64,000 nt of DNA, from positions 2,170,001 to 2,234,000 of the forward strand of contig NZ_AP025281.1 of NCBI RefSeq assembly GCF_024347195.1. The letters run 5' to 3'. The position numbers were made by a program, and so were the translations under genes. Origin of the DNA: Aliamphritea hakodatensis (GTDB lineage Bacteria > Pseudomonadota > Gammaproteobacteria > Pseudomonadales > Balneatricaceae). Shown piece after piece: positions 8,249 to 17,720 of this stretch. Below the pieces are notes generated by a model. It was not told the DNA's origin. It worked only from the letters and a program-made list of their open reading frames with translations, and made no database searches. The first letter of the stretch is position 1. Each line of letters starts with the position of its first letter.

Positions 8249-11077
8249 TTATAACGGCAGGGCCTCTTCTCTGGCGTAGCGCTCGGTAATCCGGTCAGCT
8301 GAGACCGGTCTGGAGTGCAGGTATCCCTGAATAAAGTCACACTGCAATTCCTGAAGAATGGCTTGCTGACCTTCGGTTTCAACCCCTTCGGCGACCACTT
8401 TGTATCCCAGTTCTTTAGAAAACTCGATGATCAGCTTAACAAAGGCAGCATGGGTATCATCACTGGTCAGATCATGAATAAAGCTGCGGTCTATTTTGAT
8501 TTTGTCGACCGATAGCCGTTTCAGATAGGCCAGTGAACTGTAGCCGGTGCCGAAATCGTCAATGCTGATATTGATCCCGATCCCTCTGAGGCGTTTAAGA
8601 ACGCCGGTGCTCATGCCGGTATTTTTCATGGCAGAGGTTTCGGTGATCTCAATTTCCATCATATCCGGGGTAGCACCGGTTGAGCTGAGTACGCTCTGAA
8701 TGCGCTCAACCAGTTCAGGGTTACTGAATTCCCGGGCAGATAAGTTAATCGCCACCGGTAAGGTGAAGCCGAGTTCTTCCTGCCAGCTCAGTGCCTGGGC
8801 GCAGGCCTGTTTAATCACCCAGTCACCCAGGTCGAGAATCAGGTTACTTTCTTCAGCCAGCGCAATGAATGTATCGGGTGTCAGCAGGCCTTTTTCCGGA
8901 TGCTGCCAGCGGATCAGCGCTTCAACTGAGACGATCTGCCCGGTGTGTGCGTCCACAATCGGCTGATACAGCAGGAACAGCTGGTTTTCATGGATTGCCT
9001 GTACCAGATCCTGTTGCAGTTCCCGTGAATCATTCAGTTTTCTGCCTTCTTCTGCATCATAAAAATGATAGTGGCCCCGGCCTTCAGACTTCGCCTCATA
9101 CATGGCCATATCCGCCCGTTTAAGCGCCTGCTGCACAGAATTTGCGTCATCGGGCAGCATGCAGATGCCAATGCTGGTGCCGACAGAAATCTGGATGTTG
9201 TTGATCAGGAAAGGGGTGCTGAAGGTTTCAAGGATTACCTGGGCGGTTTGCTCAACGTCTTCTTTGCCGGCGACATCATGCAACAGGATTGTAAATTCAT
9301 CCCCGCCGATACGTGACACAGTGTCTGTCGGTTTGACCGACGCAGTTAGCCGGCGGCTGATATGCTGTAAAAGCGTATCGCCAATGGCATGCCCCAGGGT
9401 ATCGTTAACCTGTTTGAACTGGTCCAGATCCAGATACATAAAGGCTGTCTGTATGTTGCCGGTACTGATTCGCTGCAGCGACTGTTCGATTCTGTCATAC
9501 AGCAGGGTGCGGTTAGGCAGCGAGGTGAGCTGGTCGTAATACGCCAGTTGTTTAAGCTGTGACTCTGCGGTTTTAAGGGGGGAAATGTCCGAAAAAATAC
9601 CGATGTAATTCAGCACCTCTCCCTGGTCATTGTGCATGGCAGAGACGGAAAGCCATTTAGGAAAGCTCTCACCGTCATAGCGTATGCCGTTGATTTCGCC
9701 CTGCCAGCTGCCATGCAGTTCAATAGCTTGCCACATCGCTTTTAATGTCGCCGGTTTATGCTCGCTGAGATCTCCGAATTTAGCTTTTGCGCCAATGACC
9801 AGCTCTGGCCGGGTGTTCATGATTTTGCAGTAGGCGGGATTGACCTCAAGAATCGACAGGTTCGTATCGGTAATCAGTATGGCTTCATTGGCGGAGCCGA
9901 ACACCTGACCGGACAGCCTGAGTTTCTGTTCAGCCGCTGCTCGCTGCTGTATTTCGTCCTGAAGTTTAGCGGTCCGTTCCTCGACGGATTTTTCCAGTGT
10001 TTGCTGGTGGGTCTGAAGGGCTTTTCCGGTGGTCTGTAACTCACCGACCATCTTGTTAAACAGATGGGTAAGGTCATCCACCTCTTTAATTAAAATCCGG
10101 GACTGATGTTTCACCGGAGAAATACCGGAGATTTTGTCTGTGGCGATGCTGGCGGCGGTCTGGCTGATCCGTTCAATCGGATGGGCCAGATGTCTGGCGG
10201 CGATCCAACTTAAAAAGGTCGATACTGTTAAGCCCATCAGGGAAATGATGATGACCGCCAGATGGACATCTCCGGCGTTGTCGGTCAGTTCAGCGATGGG
10301 TTGAGGTACCATAATGCCCCAGCCTTCGCCGGGAACTGCGGTATGGCCGGCGATCATTTCAGCCTGCATCGGCGGTGAATAAAAGGTACTGACGCCGGTG
10401 GTGCCTGCCATCATCTTTTTCACGACAGACAGGGCAGAAGCGTCTTTAGAGGTATGTTCCCATTCTTCATTCGGGTGGGCGACCACCTTACCGGTGGCAT
10501 CGACAATCATCGAATGGCCACGTTCGCCGAAGGCAATGGAACGCTGGCTTTCTTTCAGATAGGTGGTTTCTAACACGCCTACGGCGATGGCGTTATTGCT
10601 CAGTGCCTTGCTGATCAGAAATGTCGGGCGGCCGTGAATACGGGTCAGGTCGGAAAGCTGGGTATTACCGGAGGTATTGCGCAGGACACCTGCCTGAGAA
10701 GGGCTTAGCTGAAAGTCGCAGGGGGTGTTACTGAATCGGTTAGTGGCGGTTTTGTCAGGGTAAAAAATACAGGAGGCTGTAATGCCATATCTGCTCAGCA
10801 GTGCCTTGCCGTATATATGATATTCAGGGGCCAGCTGAACGGAATTCACAAAACTGAAGGCTGATTTTGTATCGGTAATGTAGCGCTGAAATTCGCGGCT
10901 GAGGTTTTTTGCGATGATTAAGTGTTTTTCTTTGACTGCTTTATATTCATTGTCCAGCGAGTGCTGCTGTACCCAGAGTCCGAGCAGCAGAATCGGAATC
11001 AGGGAAATCAGTACCAGACAGCAGAAAATGATCGTTTGCAGACGAAACCGGGTGCCTGTAAATGCAGAAAAAGACAT
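8249..11077 (-). CDS. Membrane-bound GGDEF-EAL protein with dCache-like sensor, HAMP and PAS domains
   Basis: A 942-residue c-di-GMP enzyme. The order is: transmembrane helix (about 14-37), periplasmic Cache-like sensor (about 40-270), second helix (about 272-294), HAMP, coiled coil, PAS (about 385-500), GGDEF (about 510-670) and EAL (about 685-935). The diguanylate cyclase motif is intact (SRIGGDEFTILL). The phosphodiesterase domain keeps EALIRW and DDFGTGYSSL. The position of the inhibitory RxxD site reads KPTD, so product inhibition may be weak. Both activities are therefore possible, and net direction cannot be told. It sits beside exopolysaccharide regulators, which fits c-di-GMP control of biofilm matrix. 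It is transcribed away from a 506-bp gap. Confidence 0.93.
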   Translation of the reverse strand: MSFSAFTGTRFRLQTIIFCCLVLISLIPILLLGLWVQQHSLDNEYKAVKEKHLIIAKNLSREFQRYITDTKSAFSFVNSVQLAPEYHIYGKALLSRYGITASCIFYPDKTATNRFSNTPCDFQLSPSQAGVLRNTSGNTQLSDLTRIHGRPTFLISKALSNNAIAVGVLETTYLKESQRSIAFGERGHSMIVDATGKVVAHPNEEWEHTSKDASALSVVKKMMAGTTGVSTFYSPPMQAEMIAGHTAVPGEGWGIMVPQPIAELTDNAGDVHLAVIIISLMGLTVSTFLSWIAARHLAHPIERISQTAASIATDKISGISPVKHQSRILIKEVDDLTHLFNKMVGELQTTGKALQTHQQTLEKSVEERTAKLQDEIQQRAAAEQKLRLSGQVFGSANEAILITDTNLSILEVNPAYCKIMNTRPELVIGAKAKFGDLSEHKPATLKAMWQAIELHGSWQGEINGIRYDGESFPKWLSVSAMHNDQGEVLNYIGIFSDISPLKTAESQLKQLAYYDQLTSLPNRTLLYDRIEQSLQRISTGNIQTAFMYLDLDQFKQVNDTLGHAIGDTLLQHISRRLTASVKPTDTVSRIGGDEFTILLHDVAGKEDVEQTAQVILETFSTPFLINNIQISVGTSIGICMLPDDANSVQQALKRADMAMYEAKSEGRGHYHFYDAEEGRKLNDSRELQQDLVQAIHENQLFLLYQPIVDAHTGQIVSVEALIRWQHPEKGLLTPDTFIALAEESNLILDLGDWVIKQACAQALSWQEELGFTLPVAINLSAREFSNPELVERIQSVLSSTGATPDMMEIEITETSAMKNTGMSTGVLKRLRGIGINISIDDFGTGYSSLAYLKRLSVDKIKIDRSFIHDLTSDDTHAAFVKLIIEFSKELGYKVVAEGVETEGQQAILQELQCDFIQGYLHSRPVSADRITERYAREEALPL

Positions 11078-11583
11078 TAGCTATGAATCCTGTCATATGC
11101 AAAGCAGGTCCTGGGTTCGCAAAGTAAACAGACGGTTGCGGTGGGACCTGAATTATTTTTTTTATACTTATTATTGGTATTCGGCTTGGCGGGTATTCTG
11201 CGATTAATCCTGTGAACGCCGGTACTTCCTTTACCCGGGGTTTACACCGACTGAACAACCCGGACTGCCAAACCGGTCAGGTCAGTAAGTTAACTGGAAT
11301 TACAGGCAATCGTAAATACTTGAAAACAGTGATAAATATGACTGGTTGGTCAGTTTAGTGGATGTGATTTCCAAGCGTACAGCTTAAACCCTGATGCTTA
11401 CTGATGCAGAGGGGAACAGCGGTTGGCGCGGCTAACTGAATCTGATTATTTATTCGACTACTCATTATGGGGATGTTGTCTGCTAAAAGACTGATTGCTG
11501 CACAGAATGTACTGCCGCTATATTTTTACAGCCTGCAGAGGGTGCAGGCTGTCAGTGGTTACAGCCGTTGCTGACAGAACGAC
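11078..11583. other. 506-bp intergenic region upstream of the GGDEF-EAL gene
   Basis: No convincing open reading frame is present. The part near 11078-11180 contains an AT-rich stretch (ATTTTTTTTATACTT) that could hold the promoter of the minus-strand GGDEF-EAL gene. The far end holds nested inverted repeats at 11528-11577 next to the stop of the sigma-54 activator. I found neither a -24/-12 promoter nor the 15-bp element seen in the exopolysaccharide locus. Confidence 0.5.
11528..11552 (-). terminator. Hairpin downstream of the sigma-54 activator gene (weak terminator candidate)
   Basis: ACAGCCTGCA and TGCAGGCTGT form a perfect 10-bp stem around a 5-base loop, about 30 bp past the stop codon of the minus-strand activator gene. 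Read on the minus strand the stem is followed by A residues, not T, so canonical intrinsic termination is not supported. An overlapping second repeat (CTGTCAG/CTGACAG) could form an alternative structure. Confidence 0.35.
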
Positions 11584-13077
11584 TTATTCCTTCCAGCTGT
11601 TCCTTTTCCGGTAAATTGTGGCGGCGCTGATTTCCAGATAATGGGCGGCTTTCGGGATGTTGCCCTGACACAGGTCGATGGCCCGTTCGATGGCTTCGCG
11701 CTCGAGTTCGGCAATGGGGCGGATAAGTTGTGCCAGATCGTCACCGTTGCCCGGCGCAGGCTGTGGCGGCGGGCTGAAGCTGGCTGGCTGAGTGTAACCG
11801 CCGGTGACCGGTTGCGGGGGCATGGTTGAGTTTATCGGTGGTACCGGTGGTATCGGCGCCTGAGCAGACATACGGGGTTGGGCGGTGCTGATGCCGGTCA
11901 TGCCGTCCAGCGGAGCTGGCAGCATGGCGGTGGTTACCCTGTCGCCGCTGTGCAGTACGACAATATTACGGATGACATTCTGCAACTGACGGACGTTGCC
12001 CGGCCAGTCATAGTTGCTGAGGATGTATTCACAGTCCGGTTCGAAACCGGCGAAGGCTTTCTGTTCCTCGGTCGCATACTGGCTGAGGAAGTGGTTGGCA
12101 ATTTCAATAACATCGTTGTCCCGTTCCCGCAGGGGCGGCAGATGGACCGGTAATACGTGCAGACGATAGAAGAGGTCTTCCCGGAAGTTGCCTGCCTGCA
12201 CTTCGGCCAGCGGGTCCTTGTTGGTGGCGCACACGATGCGTACATCGACCTGTTCGGTTTTGTCACTGCCGACTTTCTGCAGGGTGCCGGTTTGCAGGAA
12301 CCGCAGCAGTTTGGATTGCAGTGACATGTCCATTTCACAGATTTCGTCGAGAAACAGGGTGCCGCCCTGGGCCGCTTTGGCCGCACCGTCCCGTTCACCC
12401 ACCGCGCCGGTGAAGGCACCTTTCACGTGGCCGAAGATTTCACTTTCGATCAGGTCTTTGGGAATCGCACCGCAGTTCAGGGCAATGAAAGGGGCTTTGC
12501 GGCGGCCACTGTGCTGGTGGATCGCCTCGGCACATACTTCTTTACCGGTACCGCTTTCACCGGTGATGAAAATTGTTGCCTTGGAGTCGGCGGCGCTGTC
12601 GATGATCTGGTATACCCGCTGCATCGCCAGAGAGGAACCGATAAACCCGCAGAACTGATGGCGGTCGATTTCGTTGTGATAGGTCTCAACGATGCGTTTC
12701 AGGTTCTGGCTTTCGAAGGTGTTTTTCAGGGTGGTGAGTAAGCGTTCCTGATCGAAAGGTTTAACCAGATAGTCCCGGGCCCCCAGCTGCATCGCTTCAA
12801 TGGCGGTATTCATGGAACAGTCGCCGGTGGTGATGATGACTTCGGCGGGCTGTTCTTCGCTGCTGAGTTTCTTAAGAATTTCCAGCCCGTTCATGTCCGG
12901 CAGGCTCAGGTCCAGCAGGATACCGTCATAGCTTTTCTGGCTCAGGGCCTGCAGGGCAGCGCTGCCGTCGGCCACGCAGTGAAGGTCGTATTCCTGATCC
13001 CGCAGATAGCTCTGGCATACCGCTGTCATGGTCGGGTCATCTTCAACAAGTAATAGTGTTGGGGTCACGTTTGGCAC
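11584..13077 (-). CDS. Sigma-54-dependent response regulator, SypG/LuxO/PrsR-like
   Basis: A 497-residue NtrC-family activator. It has a receiver (Asp56 in LLDLSLPDM; Lys109 in LVKPFD), a AAA+ domain with Walker A GESGTGKE (176-183), the sigma-54 contact loop GAFTGA (223-228) and Walker B GGTLFLDE, a Pro-rich linker, and a C-terminal Fis-type helix-turn-helix (GNIPKAAHYLEISAATIYRKR). When phosphorylated, such proteins bind upstream enhancers and drive sigma-54 polymerase. All major transcription units of the neighbouring exopolysaccharide locus carry -24/-12 promoters and a shared palindromic element, which makes this the obvious activator. The start is a GTG at 13077 with AGAGGAA upstream. 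By position and type it matches SypG of Vibrio fischeri or PrsR of exosortase loci. Confidence 0.92.
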   Translation of the reverse strand: MPNVTPTLLLVEDDPTMTAVCQSYLRDQEYDLHCVADGSAALQALSQKSYDGILLDLSLPDMNGLEILKKLSSEEQPAEVIITTGDCSMNTAIEAMQLGARDYLVKPFDQERLLTTLKNTFESQNLKRIVETYHNEIDRHQFCGFIGSSLAMQRVYQIIDSAADSKATIFITGESGTGKEVCAEAIHQHSGRRKAPFIALNCGAIPKDLIESEIFGHVKGAFTGAVGERDGAAKAAQGGTLFLDEICEMDMSLQSKLLRFLQTGTLQKVGSDKTEQVDVRIVCATNKDPLAEVQAGNFREDLFYRLHVLPVHLPPLRERDNDVIEIANHFLSQYATEEQKAFAGFEPDCEYILSNYDWPGNVRQLQNVIRNIVVLHSGDRVTTAMLPAPLDGMTGISTAQPRMSAQAPIPPVPPINSTMPPQPVTGGYTQPASFSPPPQPAPGNGDDLAQLIRPIAELEREAIERAIDLCQGNIPKAAHYLEISAATIYRKRNSWKE

Positions 13078-13295
13078 AGCAATTCCTCTGCAGAAAGTAA
13101 GCCGGTTTCCGGTGTTACCGATAGCGCAGACGCTCAGTCTGGCAGGTACAGAAACCGCTTAGATTGTGATCCTTGTAGCACGTAGAGTAAGCTAGAGATA
13201 TAAGCGGATCAACCAGTTATGGATGTCTGGCTGACCGGAATGAGTAGTTATCACTGATGACGCAGGGGCAACTTTCCTGGCTAAAAGGAGGCGAT

Positions 13296-14822
13296 ATGCA
13301 GGTACTGGCCGAGTGGGAATTTCAACCGGATCTGAAGGCCGCGCGGGAGTTGCGCAATAAGCTGGCGGCATTGCTGGAAAGCTTGCCGCCGGAGCAGACC
13401 GTTGCCAATGTTCAGGGCTTTTTGCTGGCCTGCAGTGAACTGGTGGTGAATCTGACCCGGTATCCGCAGCCGCGACCGGCGGCGGCCACGCTGCGTTTCT
13501 GTCAGGATGAATTCTATGATCAGCTGGAGTTACTGGACGATGGCGGCAGTTTTATCAATTTTAGCCAGCAGTTACAGGATACTTCGCCTTTGCAGGCCGC
13601 CGAAAATGGCATGGGGCTGAAACTGCTGGCGGCCAGTTTTGATGATCTCTGTTATGTACCGGCCTGTTACCGGGATGATGCCCGTAATCTGATGCTGGTA
13701 AAGCAACAGCGCTGCCTGCCCCGGCCAACCTTGTTGGTGGTGGATGATGATCCCGTCTACCGGGCGGTGGTCAGGGCCTATTTGCAGCCGGACTACCGGG
13801 TGCTTGAAGCGGCAGATGTGACGGCAGGGTATGAGCAGGTATTACAGCACCGTCCGGAGCTGGTAATCTGTGATATCAGTATGCCGGAGGCCGACGGTCC
13901 GGTACTGTTCGACCGCATGAGGCACATTCCGGAGGTTTCCGGTACGGCGTTTATTTATCTTTCCGGCTGTCAGGATGAAGACGTAATCAGCCGGGCGCTG
14001 CAGCGGCCGATTGATGATTTTCTGGCAAAGCCGGTGGCCCGGGATAAGCTGCTGATCAGTGTGCAGCGGACGCTGCTGCGGCGACGGCACCTGACCGAAC
14101 AGTTGCAGGCGGAGCTGGATCAGAAAATTACTCTTGGGCTGCAGCCTTCCTTACCCCGCGAAATAGATGATTATCAGGTGGCTCTGCGCAGCCGGGTGCC
14201 GGAAGCCGGCGGCGGCGATATGGTGCTGTTGCGGGATCAGTTAGTGATCTTTGCGGACCTGATGGGGCACGGCATTACCGCGAAGGGATATGTATATGCG
14301 CTGGCCGGTTATTTACGGGGGCTGTGCGCGGCGGCCGGTACTGGCGCGCAGGCCCGGCCGTCACCCGCACAATTGCTGACGCTGGTCAGCCAGGGCTTCA
14401 GTGATGACCCGGTACTGGCAGAAACCCTGGCAACCCTGATGGCGGTGCAGCTGAATCCTGCGGGGGAATTACTAATCGCCAATGCCGGCCAGCCCCGGCC
14501 GGTATTATGCGGGCCGGATGCCGGCAATGACGCCGCCGTGCGCCAACTGGATATTGATGGCCCACTGCCCGGATTAAGCCTGCAGCAGGGGGCTGAAGCG
14601 GTGTACCGGGAATACTGTTTACAGCTCGGTGCCGGGGAACGGTTACTGATCTTTTCCGACGGCGTGCTGGACGCCGCTGAATCGCCTTCTCAAGCCTTTG
14701 TCAGCCGGGTGCAGGCCAGTATGTCGATGCCGCTGGCACAGGCGGCGGATTACCTGATGCAGCAACTGCCTGCCGACCCTCAGGGGGACGATATTACCCT
14801 GATTCTGCTGGGATGCCGCTAA
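13296..14822 (+). CDS. SypE-like regulator: RsbW-type kinase, receiver and PP2C (SpoIIE) phosphatase in one chain
   Basis: This 508-residue protein has three parts. Residues 1-135 resemble an anti-sigma-type HATPase (SELVVNLTRYP, ENGMGLKLL). Residues 143-265 are a receiver (DDDP at 150-153, Asp193 in VICDISMPE, Lys in FLAKPV). Residues 290-508 are a SpoIIE/PP2C phosphatase (GGGDMVLL, IFADLMGHGITAKG, LIFSDGVLDA, DDITLILL). That order is known from SypE of Vibrio fischeri, which both phosphorylates and dephosphorylates the STAS protein SypA. A single-domain STAS gene lies at 18271-18585, so a partner switch controlling polysaccharide is likely. The start at 13296 has AAGGAGG at 13285-13291; the codon at 13257 has none. 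It is divergent from the sigma-54 activator. Confidence 0.9.
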   Translation: MQVLAEWEFQPDLKAARELRNKLAALLESLPPEQTVANVQGFLLACSELVVNLTRYPQPRPAAATLRFCQDEFYDQLELLDDGGSFINFSQQLQDTSPLQAAENGMGLKLLAASFDDLCYVPACYRDDARNLMLVKQQRCLPRPTLLVVDDDPVYRAVVRAYLQPDYRVLEAADVTAGYEQVLQHRPELVICDISMPEADGPVLFDRMRHIPEVSGTAFIYLSGCQDEDVISRALQRPIDDFLAKPVARDKLLISVQRTLLRRRHLTEQLQAELDQKITLGLQPSLPREIDDYQVALRSRVPEAGGGDMVLLRDQLVIFADLMGHGITAKGYVYALAGYLRGLCAAAGTGAQARPSPAQLLTLVSQGFSDDPVLAETLATLMAVQLNPAGELLIANAGQPRPVLCGPDAGNDAAVRQLDIDGPLPGLSLQQGAEAVYREYCLQLGAGERLLIFSDGVLDAAESPSQAFVSRVQASMSMPLAQAADYLMQQLPADPQGDDITLILLGCR

Positions 14823-14838
14823 GTGCTGAAGTTTAAGT

Positions 14839-15555
14839 TTACAGCGGCTGATTGATCAGGTCTGAGGCTTCTACTTTTTTACGCAGGTAGCCAGCCAGCC
14901 GTGGCAGCCATCTGTCGAGGCGTTTTATTTCCCGCAGCATTTCTTCCCGCAGGCCCGGTGAATAGCGGTCATTCATGACGGCACCGCAGAGGGGAATATT
15001 GGCCTGTTTCAGTACCTGCCGGGCTTCGTCTATCTGGCTTTCAGTGGTGACATGGGTGACCACATTGAGCATGCAGGTTTCGCAGACCGATGCGATGGTT
15101 ACCCCGCAAATGGCTCCGTCACTGGAGTGTAGCAGGGGTGGGGTATCGCAGATGATGATGTCGAAACTGTCCAGCGCCTGGCCAAAGAAGCTGCACAGCA
15201 CTTCGGTATTCCGGAACTCAATGTTATCCGGATGGGTCTGGTCGTGGAGCGGCGCTGTCAGCACCATCAGCCCCGGGCAGCCGGTTTTCTGTAGGGCGTC
15301 CTGCCAGCTGTCATCACAGGGGAGCCAGTTACTCTGGCGAGTACCGGTACGCTGATGCAGGCTGGGGGATTCATTATTAAACTCAATCAGCAGTACCCGT
15401 TTTTCCGCCTGGGCCATCCGCTGAGCCAGTGCCAGACTAAGCAGTGAGTTGCCACTCTGGGGGCTGGGGCTGGCGATCGCCAGCAGACAGGTACGGTTGC
15501 GGATCAGCTGGTTATAAATGGCATCCACTGACGGTGACGTATGTAACTGATGCAT
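14839..15555 (-). CDS. CpsD/Wzc-like ATPase-fold protein of exopolysaccharide export, degenerate P-loop
   Basis: A 238-residue protein of the BY-kinase/ParA-MinD fold, last gene of the STAS-lipoprotein-SLBB operon. In this family the cytoplasmic ATPase works with a Wzz-type membrane protein to control chain length and export. The Walker A' equivalent (RVLLIEFNNESP) and Walker B (IIICDTPPLL) are recognisable. However, the P-loop reads ASPSPQSGNS, where the essential Lys of GK[ST] is Asn, and the MinD-type deviant Lys is also absent. No C-terminal Tyr cluster is seen. It is therefore probably not an active tyrosine kinase, but a structural or regulatory relic. The start is supported by AAGGAG at 15563-15568. 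It converges with the SypE-like gene 16 bp away and corresponds to sypD by order. Confidence 0.82.
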   Translation of the reverse strand: MHQLHTSPSVDAIYNQLIRNRTCLLAIASPSPQSGNSLLSLALAQRMAQAEKRVLLIEFNNESPSLHQRTGTRQSNWLPCDDSWQDALQKTGCPGLMVLTAPLHDQTHPDNIEFRNTEVLCSFFGQALDSFDIIICDTPPLLHSSDGAICGVTIASVCETCMLNVVTHVTTESQIDEARQVLKQANIPLCGAVMNDRYSPGLREEMLREIKRLDRWLPRLAGYLRKKVEASDLINQPL

Positions 15556-15602
15556 GGTCTGACTCCTTATACACTGATGCGTCCTGTGGCTCGCTGCGAG
15601 GG

Positions 15603-17720
15603 TTACAGCCCCAGCAGCTTGGCAAATGAAATCACGGTGACAGATTCCTGCAGGGTACTGACAAAGCGGTGCCAGTTGCTTTGTTCCCGGCTGGGAACAT
15701 ACAGGGTGTCACCGGCCTGCAGTACCGGCAGCTTGCTGTAATCACCGGTTTTCGCGAACGCGACCAGATCGAACAGTCTGGAATGGGCTTCGCCGTCGAT
15801 CCGGTTGACCACCAGAATGCGGTCCTGCAGGGCGTTGTTTTGCGGGCCACCGGCTTCAGCCAGCAGATCCAGAATGGTCATGTTGCTGTCGAAGCTGTAA
15901 CGGCCGGGGCGCTGCACGGCACCCAGTACCCGGACAACGGTTTCCTTCGGCTTTTCTAACCAGGCACGGTCACGTTCAGGGATGAAGATGACATCCTCGG
16001 TGCTCACCATTGGCAGCATGGTTTCGTCACCGGTGTGGAAGTAGTTGTGCAGGTTCAGATGGGTAACTTCATCGCTGCCGCTGCCCCGGTGAGTAATGCG
16101 CACGTTAGACAGATCAGCCCGGGCGGTTGGCCCCTGGGCCGCAGACAGAATGTCCAGAAAATTCAGCTCGTCGTTGAAGGCGTAGCGGCCCGGTGCACCG
16201 ACCTGTCCGAAGATGTAGATAGAACGCTCGCTGGACTGACGCACCCACTGCGAGCGGTTGTCATTAGGGTCTTTTGGCAGTTCCGGTACCACCACAGTAT
16301 CGCCGGCATGAATCCGTGGAATCTGACGGATGTCACCGCCTTTATCCAGGAAACGTTTCAGGTCAAATGCAATGGACTCGGTCATATGACGCTTGCCTTT
16401 TTTGTGGCTGGCGGTCAGTACCTGCAGGTGGGCGGTATCGGCGCCGGCCAGCGGACCACCGGCGTGGGCGATCAGATCCATCAGGGTCATTTCCGGTGCC
16501 CACTCATAGCGGCCCGGACGGTTCACCGCACCGATAATACGGATGGCACGGTTGGGATGAATGTCCAGCCAGCTCTTCTCGTTCATGTCAGATTTTTCCG
16601 GTACCAGAATGGCATCACCGGGGTTAATGCTTGGGATCTGGCCGCGTTTCTGACCGTCGATGTAACCCTGCAGGTCGAAGGGTTCCACTGCGCCGTCGGC
16701 CCGCAGAATACGGATCTGACGGGTTTCAGCAAAGCGGGTCGGGCCACCGGCAGTGGCCAGCAGGTCATAAAAGCTGCTTTCTTCTTTCATTTCCATGGCA
16801 CCGGGTTTGAACACCTCACCCATGACGTAAACCGTACGGGCGCCGCCCTGCACCTGATCAGATGCTTGCGGAATGAAGATGGTGTCGCCCGCAAGGATCT
16901 CCGGCAAGAGCTCCTGATTACCGGTATCCAGATATTCGCGCATGTTAAACGGGAAAGGCTGGCCGTTATGAATCACCCGGATCTGCTCTATGCCGGCGTA
17001 GCGGGTTACGCCGCCGGCGCGCATGATCATATCCATCACTGAAGGGGTGCCTTTGAAAGCGAAGGTGCCCGGACGGTGCACTTCACCGAATACCTTGATG
17101 GCGGTATCACCTTCGCCGGCGTCACCGGAAGCGGTCAGAGTACGGGCGTCGAACTCTACCTGGACGTTACCAATCAGGGGAGACGCGGGAACAAAAATAG
17201 TATCCATCGGCTGCAGTTTTGGCAGTACCGACAGGTTACCGCTGTCCAGATAATGCTTGTAATCGAACTCGATCAGCTTACCGTTACGGCGGATCTGCAG
17301 CTTATCCAGCTGGGCACCCTGTGCCAGACCGCCGGCATGGTTAATCGCCATCTGCACGTTTGAGCGCAGGGGCAGATCAACCGGTCCCGGGGTTTTTACA
17401 TAGCCCAGCACGATGACGCTCAGGCGGCGTTCCATCAGCACCAGATCAAGGTTGTCCAGATCCCGGTAGATAACCGCCAACGTGGCCCGGATCAGTTCCC
17501 GGGCTTCGCTGATGCTCTGACCGTTGAGGTTCAGCGGGCCGGTTTCAGGCAGGTTAATGCTGCCCTGATGATCCAGCTGAAACGGCTTATCGAAGCTGCT
17601 TTCACCGGGAAATTTGATCTGTAGCAGATCCCCCGGACGCAGTTCGGGGGTCCCGGCTTGGAGGCTCAGGGCGGTGAGCAGGCTGGTCATCGCCAGCAGC
17701 AAAATCATTAAGCGTTTCAT
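15603..17720 (-). CDS. Polysaccharide export protein with six SLBB-type repeats (Wza/SypC-like)
   Basis: A 705-residue outer-membrane export component. A signal peptide (MKRLMILLLAM...LQAG) is followed by a poly-export domain (LRPGDLLQIKFPGES, residues about 27-110). Six tandem SLBB units of about 95-115 residues follow, each starting like VFGEVHRPGTF / IIGAVNRPGRY / VLGAVQRPGRY and ending in a GDTIFVP-type strand. Wza-type proteins form the outer-membrane channel for capsular or exopolysaccharide; Wza itself is about half this size with far fewer repeats. No lipobox Cys is present at the cleavage site, unlike Wza; the preceding gene encodes a lipoprotein that may anchor it. ATG overlaps the upstream stop by 4 bp (translational coupling). 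Confidence 0.92.
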   Translation of the reverse strand: MKRLMILLLAMTSLLTALSLQAGTPELRPGDLLQIKFPGESSFDKPFQLDHQGSINLPETGPLNLNGQSISEARELIRATLAVIYRDLDNLDLVLMERRLSVIVLGYVKTPGPVDLPLRSNVQMAINHAGGLAQGAQLDKLQIRRNGKLIEFDYKHYLDSGNLSVLPKLQPMDTIFVPASPLIGNVQVEFDARTLTASGDAGEGDTAIKVFGEVHRPGTFAFKGTPSVMDMIMRAGGVTRYAGIEQIRVIHNGQPFPFNMREYLDTGNQELLPEILAGDTIFIPQASDQVQGGARTVYVMGEVFKPGAMEMKEESSFYDLLATAGGPTRFAETRQIRILRADGAVEPFDLQGYIDGQKRGQIPSINPGDAILVPEKSDMNEKSWLDIHPNRAIRIIGAVNRPGRYEWAPEMTLMDLIAHAGGPLAGADTAHLQVLTASHKKGKRHMTESIAFDLKRFLDKGGDIRQIPRIHAGDTVVVPELPKDPNDNRSQWVRQSSERSIYIFGQVGAPGRYAFNDELNFLDILSAAQGPTARADLSNVRITHRGSGSDEVTHLNLHNYFHTGDETMLPMVSTEDVIFIPERDRAWLEKPKETVVRVLGAVQRPGRYSFDSNMTILDLLAEAGGPQNNALQDRILVVNRIDGEAHSRLFDLVAFAKTGDYSKLPVLQAGDTLYVPSREQSNWHRFVSTLQESVTVISFAKLLGL

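Noticed and set aside
11528..11577. Nested inverted repeats as an attachment site or mobile element end
   Set aside because: No matching copy elsewhere in the window, no integrase or transposase and no target duplication.
16035..17042. 335-codon plus-strand frame opposite the SLBB export gene
   Set aside because: It is fully antisense to a gene with clear repeats, signal peptide and operon coupling; no ribosome site or known domain. It arises from codon bias.
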